Positions 24,386-32,916 of a DNA stretch of 64,000 bases are shown here, piece after piece. The notes beneath the pieces are model-generated. The model did not search any database. It saw nothing but the letters and a program-made list of their open reading frames with translations, and was not told the origin of the DNA. The position numbers were made by a program, and so were the translations under genes. This DNA is from Methylobacterium sp. CB376 (lineage in GTDB: Bacteria; Pseudomonadota; Alphaproteobacteria; Rhizobiales; Beijerinckiaceae). The stretch spans positions 5,715,001-5,779,000 of the forward strand of contig NZ_CP121648.1 of the NCBI RefSeq assembly GCF_029714205.1, read 5' to 3'. How positions within the stretch are numbered: the stretch's first letter is position 1; every line of letters starts with the position of its first letter.

Positions 24386-26206
24386 ATGACGGCGAAGCCC
24401 GAGACCCTCCGACGCTCCCTCACCGACGGCCCCGTCGTCCAGGCCCCCGGCGGCCTGCGCGCCCTGGTGCGCGGCAGCGAGGTCGGGCTCGTCGGCCTCG
24501 CGATCCTGGTCGGCTGCCTCGCCGGGCTCGCGGTCAGCGCCATGGCCTTCGCCACGCAGGGGCTCCACCGCCTGATCTTCGGCCTCTCCGCGGACGGGAG
24601 GCTCAGCGCCGCGCCCGCCCTGCCGGCTCTCCTCGTCCTCACCGCGCCGGCCCTCGGCGGCCTGCTGCTCGGCCTCGTCCTCCGCTTCGGCAACCGGCTC
24701 CGGCGCGGGCCGGGGCGGCCGGTGGTCGACCCGATCGAGGCCAACGCCCTGCATGGCGGGCGCCTCAGCCTGCGGGATTCCGTGCTCGTCGCGCTCCAGA
24801 ACCTGATCTCGAACGGCTGCGGCGCCTCGGTCGGCCTGGAGGCCGGCTACACCCAGCTCTCGGCCGGGCTCGCCTCCCGCCTCGGGCTCGGCTTCGAGTT
24901 GCGGCGCTCCGACATGCGGGTGCTCGTCGGCTGCGGGGCGGCCGCCGCCATCGCGGCGGCCTTCGATGCCCCCCTCACCGGCGCCTTCTACGCCTTCGAA
25001 CTGATCATCGGCACCTACGCGGTCGCCTCCCTCACCCCGGTCGTGGTCTCGGCCCTGGTCGGCGCCCTGGTGGCCGGCTCCGTCCTGCCGCATCCGCCCG
25101 CCATCACCCTCGACCCGACCCCGCCGGTAACCCCCGCCGACTACCTGCCGACGCTCGGGCTCGGCCTCCTCTGCGCCGGCCTCGGCATCCTGATCATGCA
25201 GGGGGTGACCCTGATCGAGGCCAGCGTGCGCCGCAGCGGCGTGCCGACCATCGCCCGCCCGGCCCTCGGCGGCGTCCTGGTCGGGCTCCTGGCGCTCGCC
25301 GCCTCGCCGCAGGTGCTCTCGGCCGGGCACGGGGCGCTCCACCTCAACCTCGCGCAGGACGGGCCCGTCCTCGGCGCGGGCGCGCTGATCGGGCTGTTCT
25401 GCGCCAAGGCCCTCGCCTCCGCGGTCTCGATCGGCACCGGCTTCCGGGGCGGGCTGTTCTTCGCCTCGCTCTTCCTCGGCGCCGTCGCCGGCAAGGCCTA
25501 CGCGATCCTGATGCCGCCGCTCATCGCCACGGCGCTGCCGCCCACCACCTACGCCATCGTCGGGATGAGCGCGCTCGCGGTCGCGGTGATCGGCGGGCCG
25601 CTCACCATGACCTTCCTGGCCCTGGAGATGACCGGGGACTTCGCCGTGACCGCGCTGGTGCTGGCGGCGGTGATCGCCTCCTCCCTCACGGTGCGCAAGA
25701 CCTTCGGCTACTCCTTCGCCACCTGGCGCTTCCACCTGCGGGGCGAGAGCATCCGCAGCGCCCACGACATCGGCTGGATCCGCAGCCTCACGGTCGGCCA
25801 GATGATGCGCCGGGAGGTGCGCACCGTCCGGGCCGACACCACGCTGGCGGCCTTCCGGCGCGCCTTCCCGCTCGGCTCCGTGAGCCAGGTCGTCGCCACC
25901 GACGAGGCCGGGCTCTATGCCGGGATCGTGCTCGTGCCCGAGGCGCACGCCGCCCCGATCGACGAGAAGGCCGGCACCATGCGGGTCGCCGACATCCTGC
26001 GCTGCCACACCGACGTGCTGCTGCCGCAGATGAACGCCAAGGAGGCCGCCGCGCTGTTCGACAGTTCGGAGAGCGAGGCCCTGGCGGTGGTCGAGAGCCC
26101 GCAGCACGCCCGCGTGATCGGCCTGCTCACCGAGAAGCACACCCTGCGCCGCTACAGCGAGGAACTCGACCGCCAGCGGGCCGCCACGGTCGGCGAGGTG
26201 GGCTGA
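24386..26206 (+). CDS. ClC-family chloride channel/transporter with C-terminal CBS domains
   Basis: About 606 residues from ATG 24386 (an in-frame GTG at 24335 is possible). Residues about 35-430 form the membrane ClC core with many hydrophobic helices. The GxEx gating motif appears as GASVGLEAGYTQLS, and the GxFxP-like motif as GTGFRGGLFFASLFLGA. The canonical GSGIP chloride-site motif is replaced by VDPIEANAL. Residues about 465-600 form a cytoplasmic pair of CBS domains (RSLTVGQMMRREVRTVRADT, VADILRCHTDVLLPQMNAKE). Chloride or other anion transport with nucleotide-sensing regulation is inferred from family. It begins about 195 bases after the tRNA on the opposite strand. Confidence 0.88.
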   Translation: MTAKPETLRRSLTDGPVVQAPGGLRALVRGSEVGLVGLAILVGCLAGLAVSAMAFATQGLHRLIFGLSADGRLSAAPALPALLVLTAPALGGLLLGLVLRFGNRLRRGPGRPVVDPIEANALHGGRLSLRDSVLVALQNLISNGCGASVGLEAGYTQLSAGLASRLGLGFELRRSDMRVLVGCGAAAAIAAAFDAPLTGAFYAFELIIGTYAVASLTPVVVSALVGALVAGSVLPHPPAITLDPTPPVTPADYLPTLGLGLLCAGLGILIMQGVTLIEASVRRSGVPTIARPALGGVLVGLLALAASPQVLSAGHGALHLNLAQDGPVLGAGALIGLFCAKALASAVSIGTGFRGGLFFASLFLGAVAGKAYAILMPPLIATALPPTTYAIVGMSALAVAVIGGPLTMTFLALEMTGDFAVTALVLAAVIASSLTVRKTFGYSFATWRFHLRGESIRSAHDIGWIRSLTVGQMMRREVRTVRADTTLAAFRRAFPLGSVSQVVATDEAGLYAGIVLVPEAHAAPIDEKAGTMRVADILRCHTDVLLPQMNAKEAAALFDSSESEALAVVESPQHARVIGLLTEKHTLRRYSEELDRQRAATVGEVG

Positions 26207-26279
26207 GCCCGCGGCTTGCGATTGACCGGCGCGCCCGGATGCGCGACGCCGGGGAGCAAACCGATCCGGGAGACATGCC

Positions 26280-27359
26280 ATGTCCGCCACGCCCCGCCGC
26301 TACCGCATCGCCGTGATCCCCGGGGACGGGATCGGCAAGGAGACGGTGCCGGAGGGGATCCGCGTGCTGGAGCAGGCGGCCAAGCGCCACGGCTTCACCC
26401 TCGAGCAGAGCTGGTTCGACTTCTCCTCCTACGATTACTACGCCAAGCACGGCCGCATGATGCCGGAGGATTGGCGCGCGCAGGTCGAGGGACACGACGC
26501 GATCTTCTTCGGCGCGGTCGGCTGGCCGGAGAAGATCCCGGACCACGTCTCGCTGTGGGGCTCGCTGATCCTGTTCCGCCGCGACTTCGACCAGTACGTG
26601 AACCTGCGCCCGGTGCGGCTGATGCCCGGCGTTCCCTGCCCGCTCGCCAACCGCAAGCCCGGCAACATCGACTTCTGGGTCGTGCGCGAGAACACGGAGG
26701 GCGAGTATTCCAACGCGGGCGGGCGCATGTTCGCCGGCACGGAGCGGGAATTCGCCGTGCAGGAATCGATCTTCACCCGCCACGGCACCGACCGGGTGCT
26801 GCGCTTCGCCTTCGAGCTGGCGCAGTCGCGGCCGAAGAAGCACCTGACCTCGGCCACCAAGTCGAACGGCATCTCGATCACGATGCCCTACTGGGACGAG
26901 CGGGTGGAGGCGATGGCGGCCCGCTACCCGCAGGTGCGCTGGGACAAGTACCACATCGACATCCTGACGGCGCATTTCGTGCTGAACCCGGACCGGTTCG
27001 ACGTCGTGGTGGCCTCGAACCTGTTCGGCGACATCCTGTCGGATCTCGGGCCGGCCTGCACGGGCACGATCGGCATCGCGCCCTCCGGCAACATCAACCC
27101 GGACCGCCGCTTCCCGTCGCTGTTCGAGCCGGTCCACGGCTCGGCCCCGGACATCGCCGGCCAGGGCATCGCCAACCCGATCGGCCAGATCTGGTCGGGC
27201 GCGATGATGCTGGAGCATCTCGGCGAGCGGGAGGCCGCCGCCGAGATCGTGGCGGGGATCGAGCGCGTCCTGTCCGAGCGCACCCTGCGCACCCGCGATC
27301 TCGGCGGCAACGCCGACACGGGGGCCTGCGGGCAGGCGGTGGCGGAGGCGCTGGGCTGA
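26280..27359 (+). CDS. ttuC: tartrate dehydrogenase / D-malate dehydrogenase (decarboxylating)
   Basis: 359 residues from ATG 26280. A member of the beta-decarboxylating dehydrogenase family: RIAVIPGDGIGKETVPEG start, IFFGAVGWPEKIPDHVSLWGSL (diagnostic for the TtuC/DmlA branch rather than LeuB), RENTEGEYSNAGGRMF, metal-site DVVVASNLFGDILSDLGP and EPVHGSAPDIAGQGIANP. NAD-dependent; acts on D-malate, L-tartrate or meso-tartrate. Stands alone here, but its C4 hydroxyacid chemistry is compatible with the TRAP-type organic acid uptake elsewhere in the window. Confidence 0.92.
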   Translation: MSATPRRYRIAVIPGDGIGKETVPEGIRVLEQAAKRHGFTLEQSWFDFSSYDYYAKHGRMMPEDWRAQVEGHDAIFFGAVGWPEKIPDHVSLWGSLILFRRDFDQYVNLRPVRLMPGVPCPLANRKPGNIDFWVVRENTEGEYSNAGGRMFAGTEREFAVQESIFTRHGTDRVLRFAFELAQSRPKKHLTSATKSNGISITMPYWDERVEAMAARYPQVRWDKYHIDILTAHFVLNPDRFDVVVASNLFGDILSDLGPACTGTIGIAPSGNINPDRRFPSLFEPVHGSAPDIAGQGIANPIGQIWSGAMMLEHLGEREAAAEIVAGIERVLSERTLRTRDLGGNADTGACGQAVAEALG

Positions 27360-27490
27360 GCGGCGACAGCGGCCGCTTGCCTCATCCCGCGACCCGGCGG
27401 GGCCCTCGGCACCGCTCAACGGGCCGGGGCGGGGCCCCCGGCGCGGCCGGTCACCCCGTCGCCGCCGAAGCGCTCACGCCGCGGGCGCCT

Positions 27491-28162
27491 TCACGCCGCG
27501 GGCGCCTTGCGGGCCCGCAAGTCCGACCGCACGCGCGCCACGCCCTCCGGCCCGAGATCGAGGGCGAGCCGCACCGCCTCCTCCATGAGCGCCTGGGGCG
27601 TCACGCCCGCCTGCTTCGCCGCGCGGCTGAGCAGCAGCCCGAGGGCGCCGTCGATCGGGAGCGAGGGGCCGCGGGGCGCCTCGGGCCTCGGGGCCGGCGC
27701 CGGGGCGGCGGGCGCGTCCTCGCGGGGCGGCAGCCCGAGGCCCCGGCGGCGGCCCTCGGCGGCGAGCCGGTCGGCCCGCTCGTTGCCTTCCTCGCCCGCG
27801 TGGCCCCGCACCCAGACCCAGCGCACGTCCCGGCGCGCGTTGAGCGCGTCCAGGCGCTCCATCAGGTCGCGGTTCTTCACCTCGCCGGTCGTGGTCCGCC
27901 AGCCCTTGGCTTTCCAGCCGCGCAGCCACTCGGTGACGGATTTCACCACGTACTGGCTGTCGCAGCGCATCTCGATCGCGGCGCCCTCGGGAAAATGCTC
28001 GAGCGCGCTGATCGCCGCCGTCAGCTCCATGCGGTTGTTGGTGCTGCGCGGGTCCCCGCCGCAGAGCTCGACCGGGCCCTCCGGCGCCAGGATCACGACG
28101 CCCCAGCCGCCCGGGCCGGGATTGGGGTCGCAGCCGCCGTCGGCGTAGACGATGGTTCGCAT
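27491..28162 (-). CDS. rnhA: ribonuclease HI with C-terminal extension
   Basis: 223 residues from ATG 28162 (an in-frame GTG six bases earlier is also possible). Residues 1-145 are a full RNase HI: acidic tetrad in YADGGCDPNPGPGG, NRMELTAAISAL, CDSQYVVKSV and RGHAGEEGNERADRLA. It cuts RNA in RNA:DNA hybrids. The last ~75 residues are extra: a Pro/Ala linker, then a helical segment LGLLLSRAAKQAGVTPQALM plus VRLALDLGPEGVARVRSDL, which is not part of RNase HI and has no recognised family. Bacterial RnhA is usually about 150 residues. Confidence 0.9.
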   Translation of the reverse strand: MRTIVYADGGCDPNPGPGGWGVVILAPEGPVELCGGDPRSTNNRMELTAAISALEHFPEGAAIEMRCDSQYVVKSVTEWLRGWKAKGWRTTTGEVKNRDLMERLDALNARRDVRWVWVRGHAGEEGNERADRLAAEGRRRGLGLPPREDAPAAPAPAPRPEAPRGPSLPIDGALGLLLSRAAKQAGVTPQALMEEAVRLALDLGPEGVARVRSDLRARKAPAA

Positions 28163-28322
28163 GGGCACTCGACTCTTTCACCGTGACTCGGGCGTCGCAT
28201 CTTGCCACGAGACGCTGAACGAATCCGCCACCGCGCGGCCCCATCCCTGGCACGCTCCTTGCCGGCGCTTCCGTAAGGAGACCGGCGCCACCGGCCGGTC
28301 GATTGCCGAGAGGGGTGCTGTC

Positions 28323-29723
28323 ATGACGACACGGACGGCCGATGCGGTGGAGGAGCGGCTGCCGCTGGCCAGGCTCGTCCCCCTCGGGCTGCAGCACGTG
28401 CTGGTGATGTATGCGGGCGCCGTCGCGGTGCCGCTCATCATCGGCCGCGCCCTCGCCCTGCGGCCCGAGGAGGTCGCCTTCCTGATCAGCGCCGATCTCT
28501 TCGCCTGCGGCCTCGCCACCCTGGTGCAATGCGTCGGGCTCCCGGGCATCGGCATCCGGCTGCCGGTGATGATGGGCGTGACCTTCGCGTCGGTCGGCCC
28601 GATGCTGGCGATGGCCGCCACCCCGGAGATCGGGCTCCTCGGCATCTACGGCGCGGTGATCGGGGCGGGGATCTTCGGCCTCCTGGTCGCCCCCCATGTC
28701 GGCCGGCTCCTGCCCCTGTTCCCGCCGGTGGTCACCGGCACCGTCATCCTGGTGATCGGCATCTCGCTGATGCGGGTCGGCATCAACTGGGCCGGCGGCG
28801 GCCTGCCGACGCTCACCCGCGTGGTCGACGGCGTGCCGGGCAGCTTCCCCAACCCGGCCTACGGCCAGCTCGCCGGGCTCGGCATCGCCCTGTTCGTCCT
28901 CCTCGTCATCCTCGCCCTCATCAGGTGGGGCGAGGGCTTCCTCGCCAACGTCGCGGTGCTGGTCGGCATCGTGGCGGGCTCGCTCCTCGCGGCCGCCCTC
29001 GGCCTGATGCACCTCGACAAGGTGGCGGCGGCGCCCTGGTTCGGCCTCGTCCTGCCCTTCCATTTCGGCCTGCCGACCTTCCGCCTCGTGCCCGTCGCCA
29101 CGATGTGCGTGGTGATGGTGGTGGTGATGATCGAGTCGCTCGGCATGTTCCTGGCGCTCGGCGAGATGACGGGCCGGCCGGTCGACCGGGAGGACCTCGC
29201 GCGCGGCCTGCGGGCGGACGGGCTCGGCACCCTGCTCGGGGGCCTGTTCAACACCTTCCCGTACACGTCCTTCTCTCAGAATGTCGGCCTCGTCGGGGTC
29301 ACCGGGGTGCGCTCGCGCTTCGTCACCGTGGCGGGCGGGCTGATCATGGTCGGGCTCGGGCTGCTGCCCAAGATGGCGGCCCTGGTCGAGGCCGTGCCGC
29401 AGGTGGTGCTCGGCGGCGCCGGCCTCGTGATGTTCGGCATGGTCGCGGCGACCGGCGCGCGCATCCTCACGGCGGTCGATTTCCGCACCCGGCCCAGGAA
29501 CCAGTTCGTGGTGGCGATCGCGGTCGGCTTCGGCATGATCCCGCTCGTGGCGCCCAGCTTCTTCCGCAACCTGCCGCACGCGCTGCACCCGCTCCTCGAA
29601 TCGGGCATCCTGCTCTCCGCCATCGCGGCGGTGCTGCTCAACGCCTTCTTCAACGGGCTCGGCGGCGCCGAGGCCGCGCGCCGCGACGCCGCCGCGGTGG
29701 CGGCCGTCGCCGAGCACGTCTGA
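28323..29723 (+). CDS. NCS2 family urate/xanthine permease
   Basis: 466 residues from ATG 28323 (GAGAGGGG about nine bases upstream). Some fourteen hydrophobic segments with NCS2 marks: LGLQHVLVMYAGAVAVPLIIG at TM1, PGIGIRLPVMMGVTFASVGP, FPPVVTGTVILVIGISLM, and the signature FNTFPYTSFSQNVGLVGVTGVRSR, where the QNxGxxxxTxxxSR motif marks the nucleobase site. Directly followed by uricase and the UraD/HIU hydrolase gene, so urate or xanthine is the likely cargo. Its stop codon is the first part of a dispersed repeat. Confidence 0.92.
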   Translation: MTTRTADAVEERLPLARLVPLGLQHVLVMYAGAVAVPLIIGRALALRPEEVAFLISADLFACGLATLVQCVGLPGIGIRLPVMMGVTFASVGPMLAMAATPEIGLLGIYGAVIGAGIFGLLVAPHVGRLLPLFPPVVTGTVILVIGISLMRVGINWAGGGLPTLTRVVDGVPGSFPNPAYGQLAGLGIALFVLLVILALIRWGEGFLANVAVLVGIVAGSLLAAALGLMHLDKVAAAPWFGLVLPFHFGLPTFRLVPVATMCVVMVVVMIESLGMFLALGEMTGRPVDREDLARGLRADGLGTLLGGLFNTFPYTSFSQNVGLVGVTGVRSRFVTVAGGLIMVGLGLLPKMAALVEAVPQVVLGGAGLVMFGMVAATGARILTAVDFRTRPRNQFVVAIAVGFGMIPLVAPSFFRNLPHALHPLLESGILLSAIAAVLLNAFFNGLGGAEAARRDAAAVAAVAEHV

Positions 29724-29836
29724 TCCGGGATCCGCTTGATCGCAGCGGATCCCGGATCACAAGCCTGCGCGGCGCCTGAGCGCGGCGCCTGAGCGAAGCC
29801 GACATCCGCATGGCGAAGCCATCAGTCGGATGTCGT
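29722..29836 (+). repeat. dispersed repeat, copy A (on the permease stop codon)
   Basis: Starts as TGATCCGGGATCCGCTTGATC on the permease stop codon. It continues with a palindromic GCGGATCCCGGATCAC, two tandem GCGCGGCGCCTGAGCG units, then GCCGACATCCGCATGGC and CATCAGTCGGATGTCG. A closely similar element lies at 46101-46222 in the same orientation and at 52671-52767 inverted. The two halves can each fold (GATCCGGGATCCG with CGGATCCCGGATC; CGACATCCG with CGGATGTCG). Confidence 0.75.
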
Positions 29837-29873
29837 ATGACCCGCCCGAGCGACCCGGGAGACCGAGCGAGCC

Positions 29874-30713
29874 ATGACCCTCCTGCACAAGACCTACGGC
29901 AAGGGCCGCGTCCGCGTGATGCGGGTGCACCGGGACGGGGCGCGCCACGAGGTGCGCGAACTCACCGTCCAGGCCATGCTGACCGGCGGCTTCGACCCGG
30001 CCTTCACCCGGGCGGACAACTCGACCACGGTCTCCACCGACACGGTCAAGAACGTCGTGAACATCGTGGCCCGCGAGAGCATGACCCTGGCGCCGGAGGA
30101 GTTCTGCCGGGCGGTGGCCCGGCGCCTGATCGACGCCTACGCGATGGTCGAGACCGCGACCGTCACCGCCCACGAGACCCGCTGGTCCAGGCTCGCGGTC
30201 GACGGGGAGCCCCACCCGCACGCCTTCACCCTGGACGGCAACGGCACCTCCGTCGCCAAGGTGACGATGGCCCGGGGCGGCGCGCTCACCATCGAATCCG
30301 GCCTCTCGGGCTTCACCTTCCTGAAGACCACGGAATCGGGCTGGGCCAACTACGTCAAGGACCCCTACACGACGCTCTCCGAGACGCACGACCGGCTCGC
30401 CGCCACCAGCATGGAGGCGTCCTGGCTGTGGGGCCGCCCGCCGGCGGATTACCCGGCCGCCAATGCGCGGATCCTGGACAGCCTGCTCAAGGTCTTCGCC
30501 ACCACCTACAGCCACAGCATCCAGGACAGCCTCTACCGGATGGGCCGGGCGGCGCTGGCGGCGGTGCCCGAGATCGAGACGATCAGCATGGCCTGCCCGA
30601 ACAAGCATTACCTGCTGGTCGACCTCGCGCGCTTCGGCCTCGACAACGACAATCAGGTCTTCGTGGCGACGGACGAGCCGCACGGCCAGATCGAGTGCAC
30701 GGTGGGCCGATGA
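29874..30713 (+). CDS. urate oxidase (uricase, cofactor-free)
   Basis: 279 residues from ATG 29874. Tandem tunnelling-fold domains with uricase signatures: TYGKGRVRVMRVHRDGARHE (conserved Lys), ADNSTTVSTDTVKNVVNIVARE including the catalytic Thr region, SGLSGFTFLKTTESGWANYVKDPYTTL, HSIQDSLYRMGRAAL, and MACPNKHYLLVDLARFG with the catalytic His. It converts urate to 5-hydroxyisourate with O2. Overlaps the following gene by three bases (ATGA) and follows the permease, giving import plus first oxidation step in one operon. Confidence 0.96.
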   Translation: MTLLHKTYGKGRVRVMRVHRDGARHEVRELTVQAMLTGGFDPAFTRADNSTTVSTDTVKNVVNIVARESMTLAPEEFCRAVARRLIDAYAMVETATVTAHETRWSRLAVDGEPHPHAFTLDGNGTSVAKVTMARGGALTIESGLSGFTFLKTTESGWANYVKDPYTTLSETHDRLAATSMEASWLWGRPPADYPAANARILDSLLKVFATTYSHSIQDSLYRMGRAALAAVPEIETISMACPNKHYLLVDLARFGLDNDNQVFVATDEPHGQIECTVGR

Positions 30714-31578
30714 GGACGACGCTCGACGTCCTCAACGCCGCCCCGCCGGAGGTCTTCGCCGCCTTCGCGGGGGACCTGTTCGAGGGGGCGTCCTGGGTGG
30801 GGAGCGGGCCGCGGCGGCCCGCCCCTTCGCGACGGTGGCGGCCCTGGACGCCGCCCTGGCGCAGGCCATCCGCGCCGCCGACCCGGAGGCGCAGCGCGCC
30901 CTGGTGCGCGGCTTCCCCGACCTCGCCGGGTCCGGGGCGCTCGCGCCCGAGTCCGCCGCCGAGCACGCGGGGGCGGGCCTCGACCGGCTGGCAGGGGCGG
31001 AGGCCGAGGCCTTCGCGCGCCTCAACGCCGCCTACCGGGCGCGGTTCGGCTTCCCCTTCGTGCTCTGCGTCCGCCGCCGCAGCCTCGACGCCATCCTGGA
31101 CGGGTTCGAGGCGCGGCTCGCCCGCGCGCCGGAGGCGGAACTCGCCGCGGCGCTGACCGAGATCGGCCACATCGCGCGGCTGCGCCTCGTGGACCGGGTC
31201 GACGGGCCGGGCCCGCCCCCGACCACCGGCAAGCTCTCGACCCACGTCCTCGACACGCATGGCGGGCGGCCCGCCGCCGGGGTCGCCCTGCGCTTCTACG
31301 CGCTCGGCCGCGCCGGCCGCACCCTGCTCGACACCCGCACCACCAACGCGGACGGCCGCACCGACACGCCGCTCCTCTCGGGGGCGCCCCTGCGGGTCGG
31401 GCGCTACGAGATCGAGTTCGACATCGGCCCCTATTTCCGGGAGCGGGTCGCCCGCTCCGTGGACACCCTCTTCCTGGAGACGGTGCCGATCCGCTTCGGC
31501 ATCGACGAGCCGGAGGGCCATTACCACGTGGCGATGATCGCGACGCCGTGGAGCTACACGGTGTATCGCGGCAGCTGA
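30710..31578 (+). pseudogene. uraD-HIU hydrolase fusion gene with a -1 frameshift
   Basis: ATG 30710 overlaps the uricase stop. The first 30 codons (RTTLDVLNAAPPEVFAAFAG, DLFEGASWV) are the start of OHCU decarboxylase; the rest continues only in the next frame from about 30802 (GERAAAARPFATVAALDAAL onward). One missing G in the run 30799-30802 explains the break. The UraD part also has RGFPDLAG where HPDLAG holds the catalytic His, and AEH for the usual AEQ. The C-terminal ~115 residues are an intact 5-hydroxyisourate hydrolase (LSTHVLDTHGGRPA, TTNADGRTDTPLL, terminal YRGS). An in-frame GTG at 31189 might still start the hydrolase alone. A sequencing error is possible for the frameshift but does not account for the substituted active-site residues. 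Confidence 0.8.
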
Positions 31579-31842
31579 TCCGGACTCCGCGCGACCGAAG
31601 CGGATCTCACCTCGGCAAGGCGCGATCCCGAAGGCGCCGTCCCGGCGGATCGGGCGGGCCCGGCGCTGGCATCCGCTCGAGAGAAGCGCGGAGGCGCTCG
31701 CCGCCCGAGGGCGCGCATCCGCCGGCGCCCCGCGCGCCGCCCCTCCCCGCCACAGCCGGCTACCACCACGGGCCGCGGCGCCGCGCTACTCTCCCGCCCA
31801 GCGCCGGCCGGCAGGGCCGGTTCCCTCAGGAGAGGTCCCCGG

Positions 31843-32238
31843 ATGGCCAAGCCCGTTCACTCGATGATCCGCGTGCGCGACGAGGCCCGCTCGCGCGACT
31901 ACTACGCCAAGGCCTTCGGGCTCGACGTCGCGGACCGGTTCGAGTTCGACACCTTCGCCCTCGTCTACCTGCGCGACCCGGCCTCGCCCTTCGAACTCGA
32001 ACTCACCGTCAATTTCGACCGGCAGGAGCCCTACGAGATCGGCAACGGCTACGGCCACCTCGCGGTGGTGGTCGACGACGTCGAGGCCGAGCATGCGCGC
32101 TTCGTGCGCGAGGGCCTGCCCGCGACCCCCGTGAAGGACTTCCAGCACCAGGGCCGCACGCTCGCCCGGTTCTTCTTCGCGACCGACCCGGACGGCTACC
32201 GGATCGAGGTCATCCAGAAGGGCGGGCGCTTCGGCTGA
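31843..32238 (+). CDS. glyoxalase I-like VOC family protein
   Basis: 131 residues from ATG 31843, preceded by AGGAGAGG. The paired beta-alpha-beta-beta-beta units of the VOC fold are visible: MIRVRDEARSRDYYAKAFGL, ELELTVNFDRQEPY, GYGHLAVVVDDVEAEHARF and FATDPDGYRIEVIQKG. Metal ligands fit glyoxalase I (His7, Glu in ELELT, His in GHLAV, Glu in IEVIQ). It probably isomerises the methylglyoxal-glutathione adduct. The 264 bases upstream hold no gene but include a degenerate copy of the stop-codon repeat. Confidence 0.85.
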   Translation: MAKPVHSMIRVRDEARSRDYYAKAFGLDVADRFEFDTFALVYLRDPASPFELELTVNFDRQEPYEIGNGYGHLAVVVDDVEAEHARFVREGLPATPVKDFQHQGRTLARFFFATDPDGYRIEVIQKGGRFG

Positions 32239-32277
32239 GCCGCCGATTCCAAACAACACTACATCCGGAGGAAACCC

Positions 32278-32826
32278 ATGAGAGAAGTCGATCCGCGCCG
32301 GCGCGTGAGCCGGCGCAGCTTCCTGCAATCCGCCGCCGCGGCGGCCCCGGCCGCCGCCATCGCCTCCGGCGCGGGCCTCTGCGTCGAGGAGGCCTGGGCC
32401 GAGGGCGGCGCCGCCCTGACCCCCTCCGACCTCAAGACGCTGGTGAAGATCGCCCGGGACATCTACCCGCACGATTTCCTCGCCGACAGCTCCTACATCG
32501 CGGCCGTGAAGCCCTGGGACGCCAAGTCCGCCGCCGACCCGGCGACGCGGCAGCTCCTCACCGAGGGGATCCGCCGCCTCGACGAGGACGCCCGCACCCG
32601 CCACAAGGTGCCCTACGCGCAGGTCGGCTGGGAGGCCGACCGGGTCGTCCTGCTCCAGGCCGTCGCGCACACGCCCTTCTTCAAGGCGCTCAGGGCCGAC
32701 CTCGTCGTCTCGCTCTACAACCAGCCCGACCTGTGGGCGAAGTTCGGCTACGAGGGCTCCTCGGCCGACAAGGGCGGCTACATCGCCCGCGGCTTCAACG
32801 ACATCGACTGGCTGCCGAAGGTCTGA
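32278..32826 (+). CDS. TAT-exported small subunit of a GMC dehydrogenase (gluconate 2-dehydrogenase subunit 3-like)
   Basis: 182 residues from ATG 32278, with GGAGGAAA seven bases upstream. Twin-arginine signal SRRSFLQSAAAAAPAAAIASG, cleaved near AWAEG. The mature domain (LTPSDLKTLVKIARDIYPHDF, ADPATRQLLTEGIRRLDEDA, FKALRADLVVSLYNQPDLWAKFGYEG) matches the pattern of the third subunit of periplasmic gluconate/sorbitol-type dehydrogenases, needed for export and folding of the flavoprotein encoded next. No cytochrome c gene follows. Confidence 0.78.
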   Translation: MREVDPRRRVSRRSFLQSAAAAAPAAAIASGAGLCVEEAWAEGGAALTPSDLKTLVKIARDIYPHDFLADSSYIAAVKPWDAKSAADPATRQLLTEGIRRLDEDARTRHKVPYAQVGWEADRVVLLQAVAHTPFFKALRADLVVSLYNQPDLWAKFGYEGSSADKGGYIARGFNDIDWLPKV

Positions 32827-32916
32827 GGACCGGCCGCCCGACGCCAACGAAGAACGAGGCGCGCCCGGGCGCGAGACCGCGGACGACGCGGCCCGCCGGC
32901 GCCAGCGGAGGAAACC

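Noticed and set aside
29722..29836. Considered an insertion sequence or attachment site
   Set aside because: No transposase frame, no target duplication seen; better explained as a REP/BIME-type repeat.
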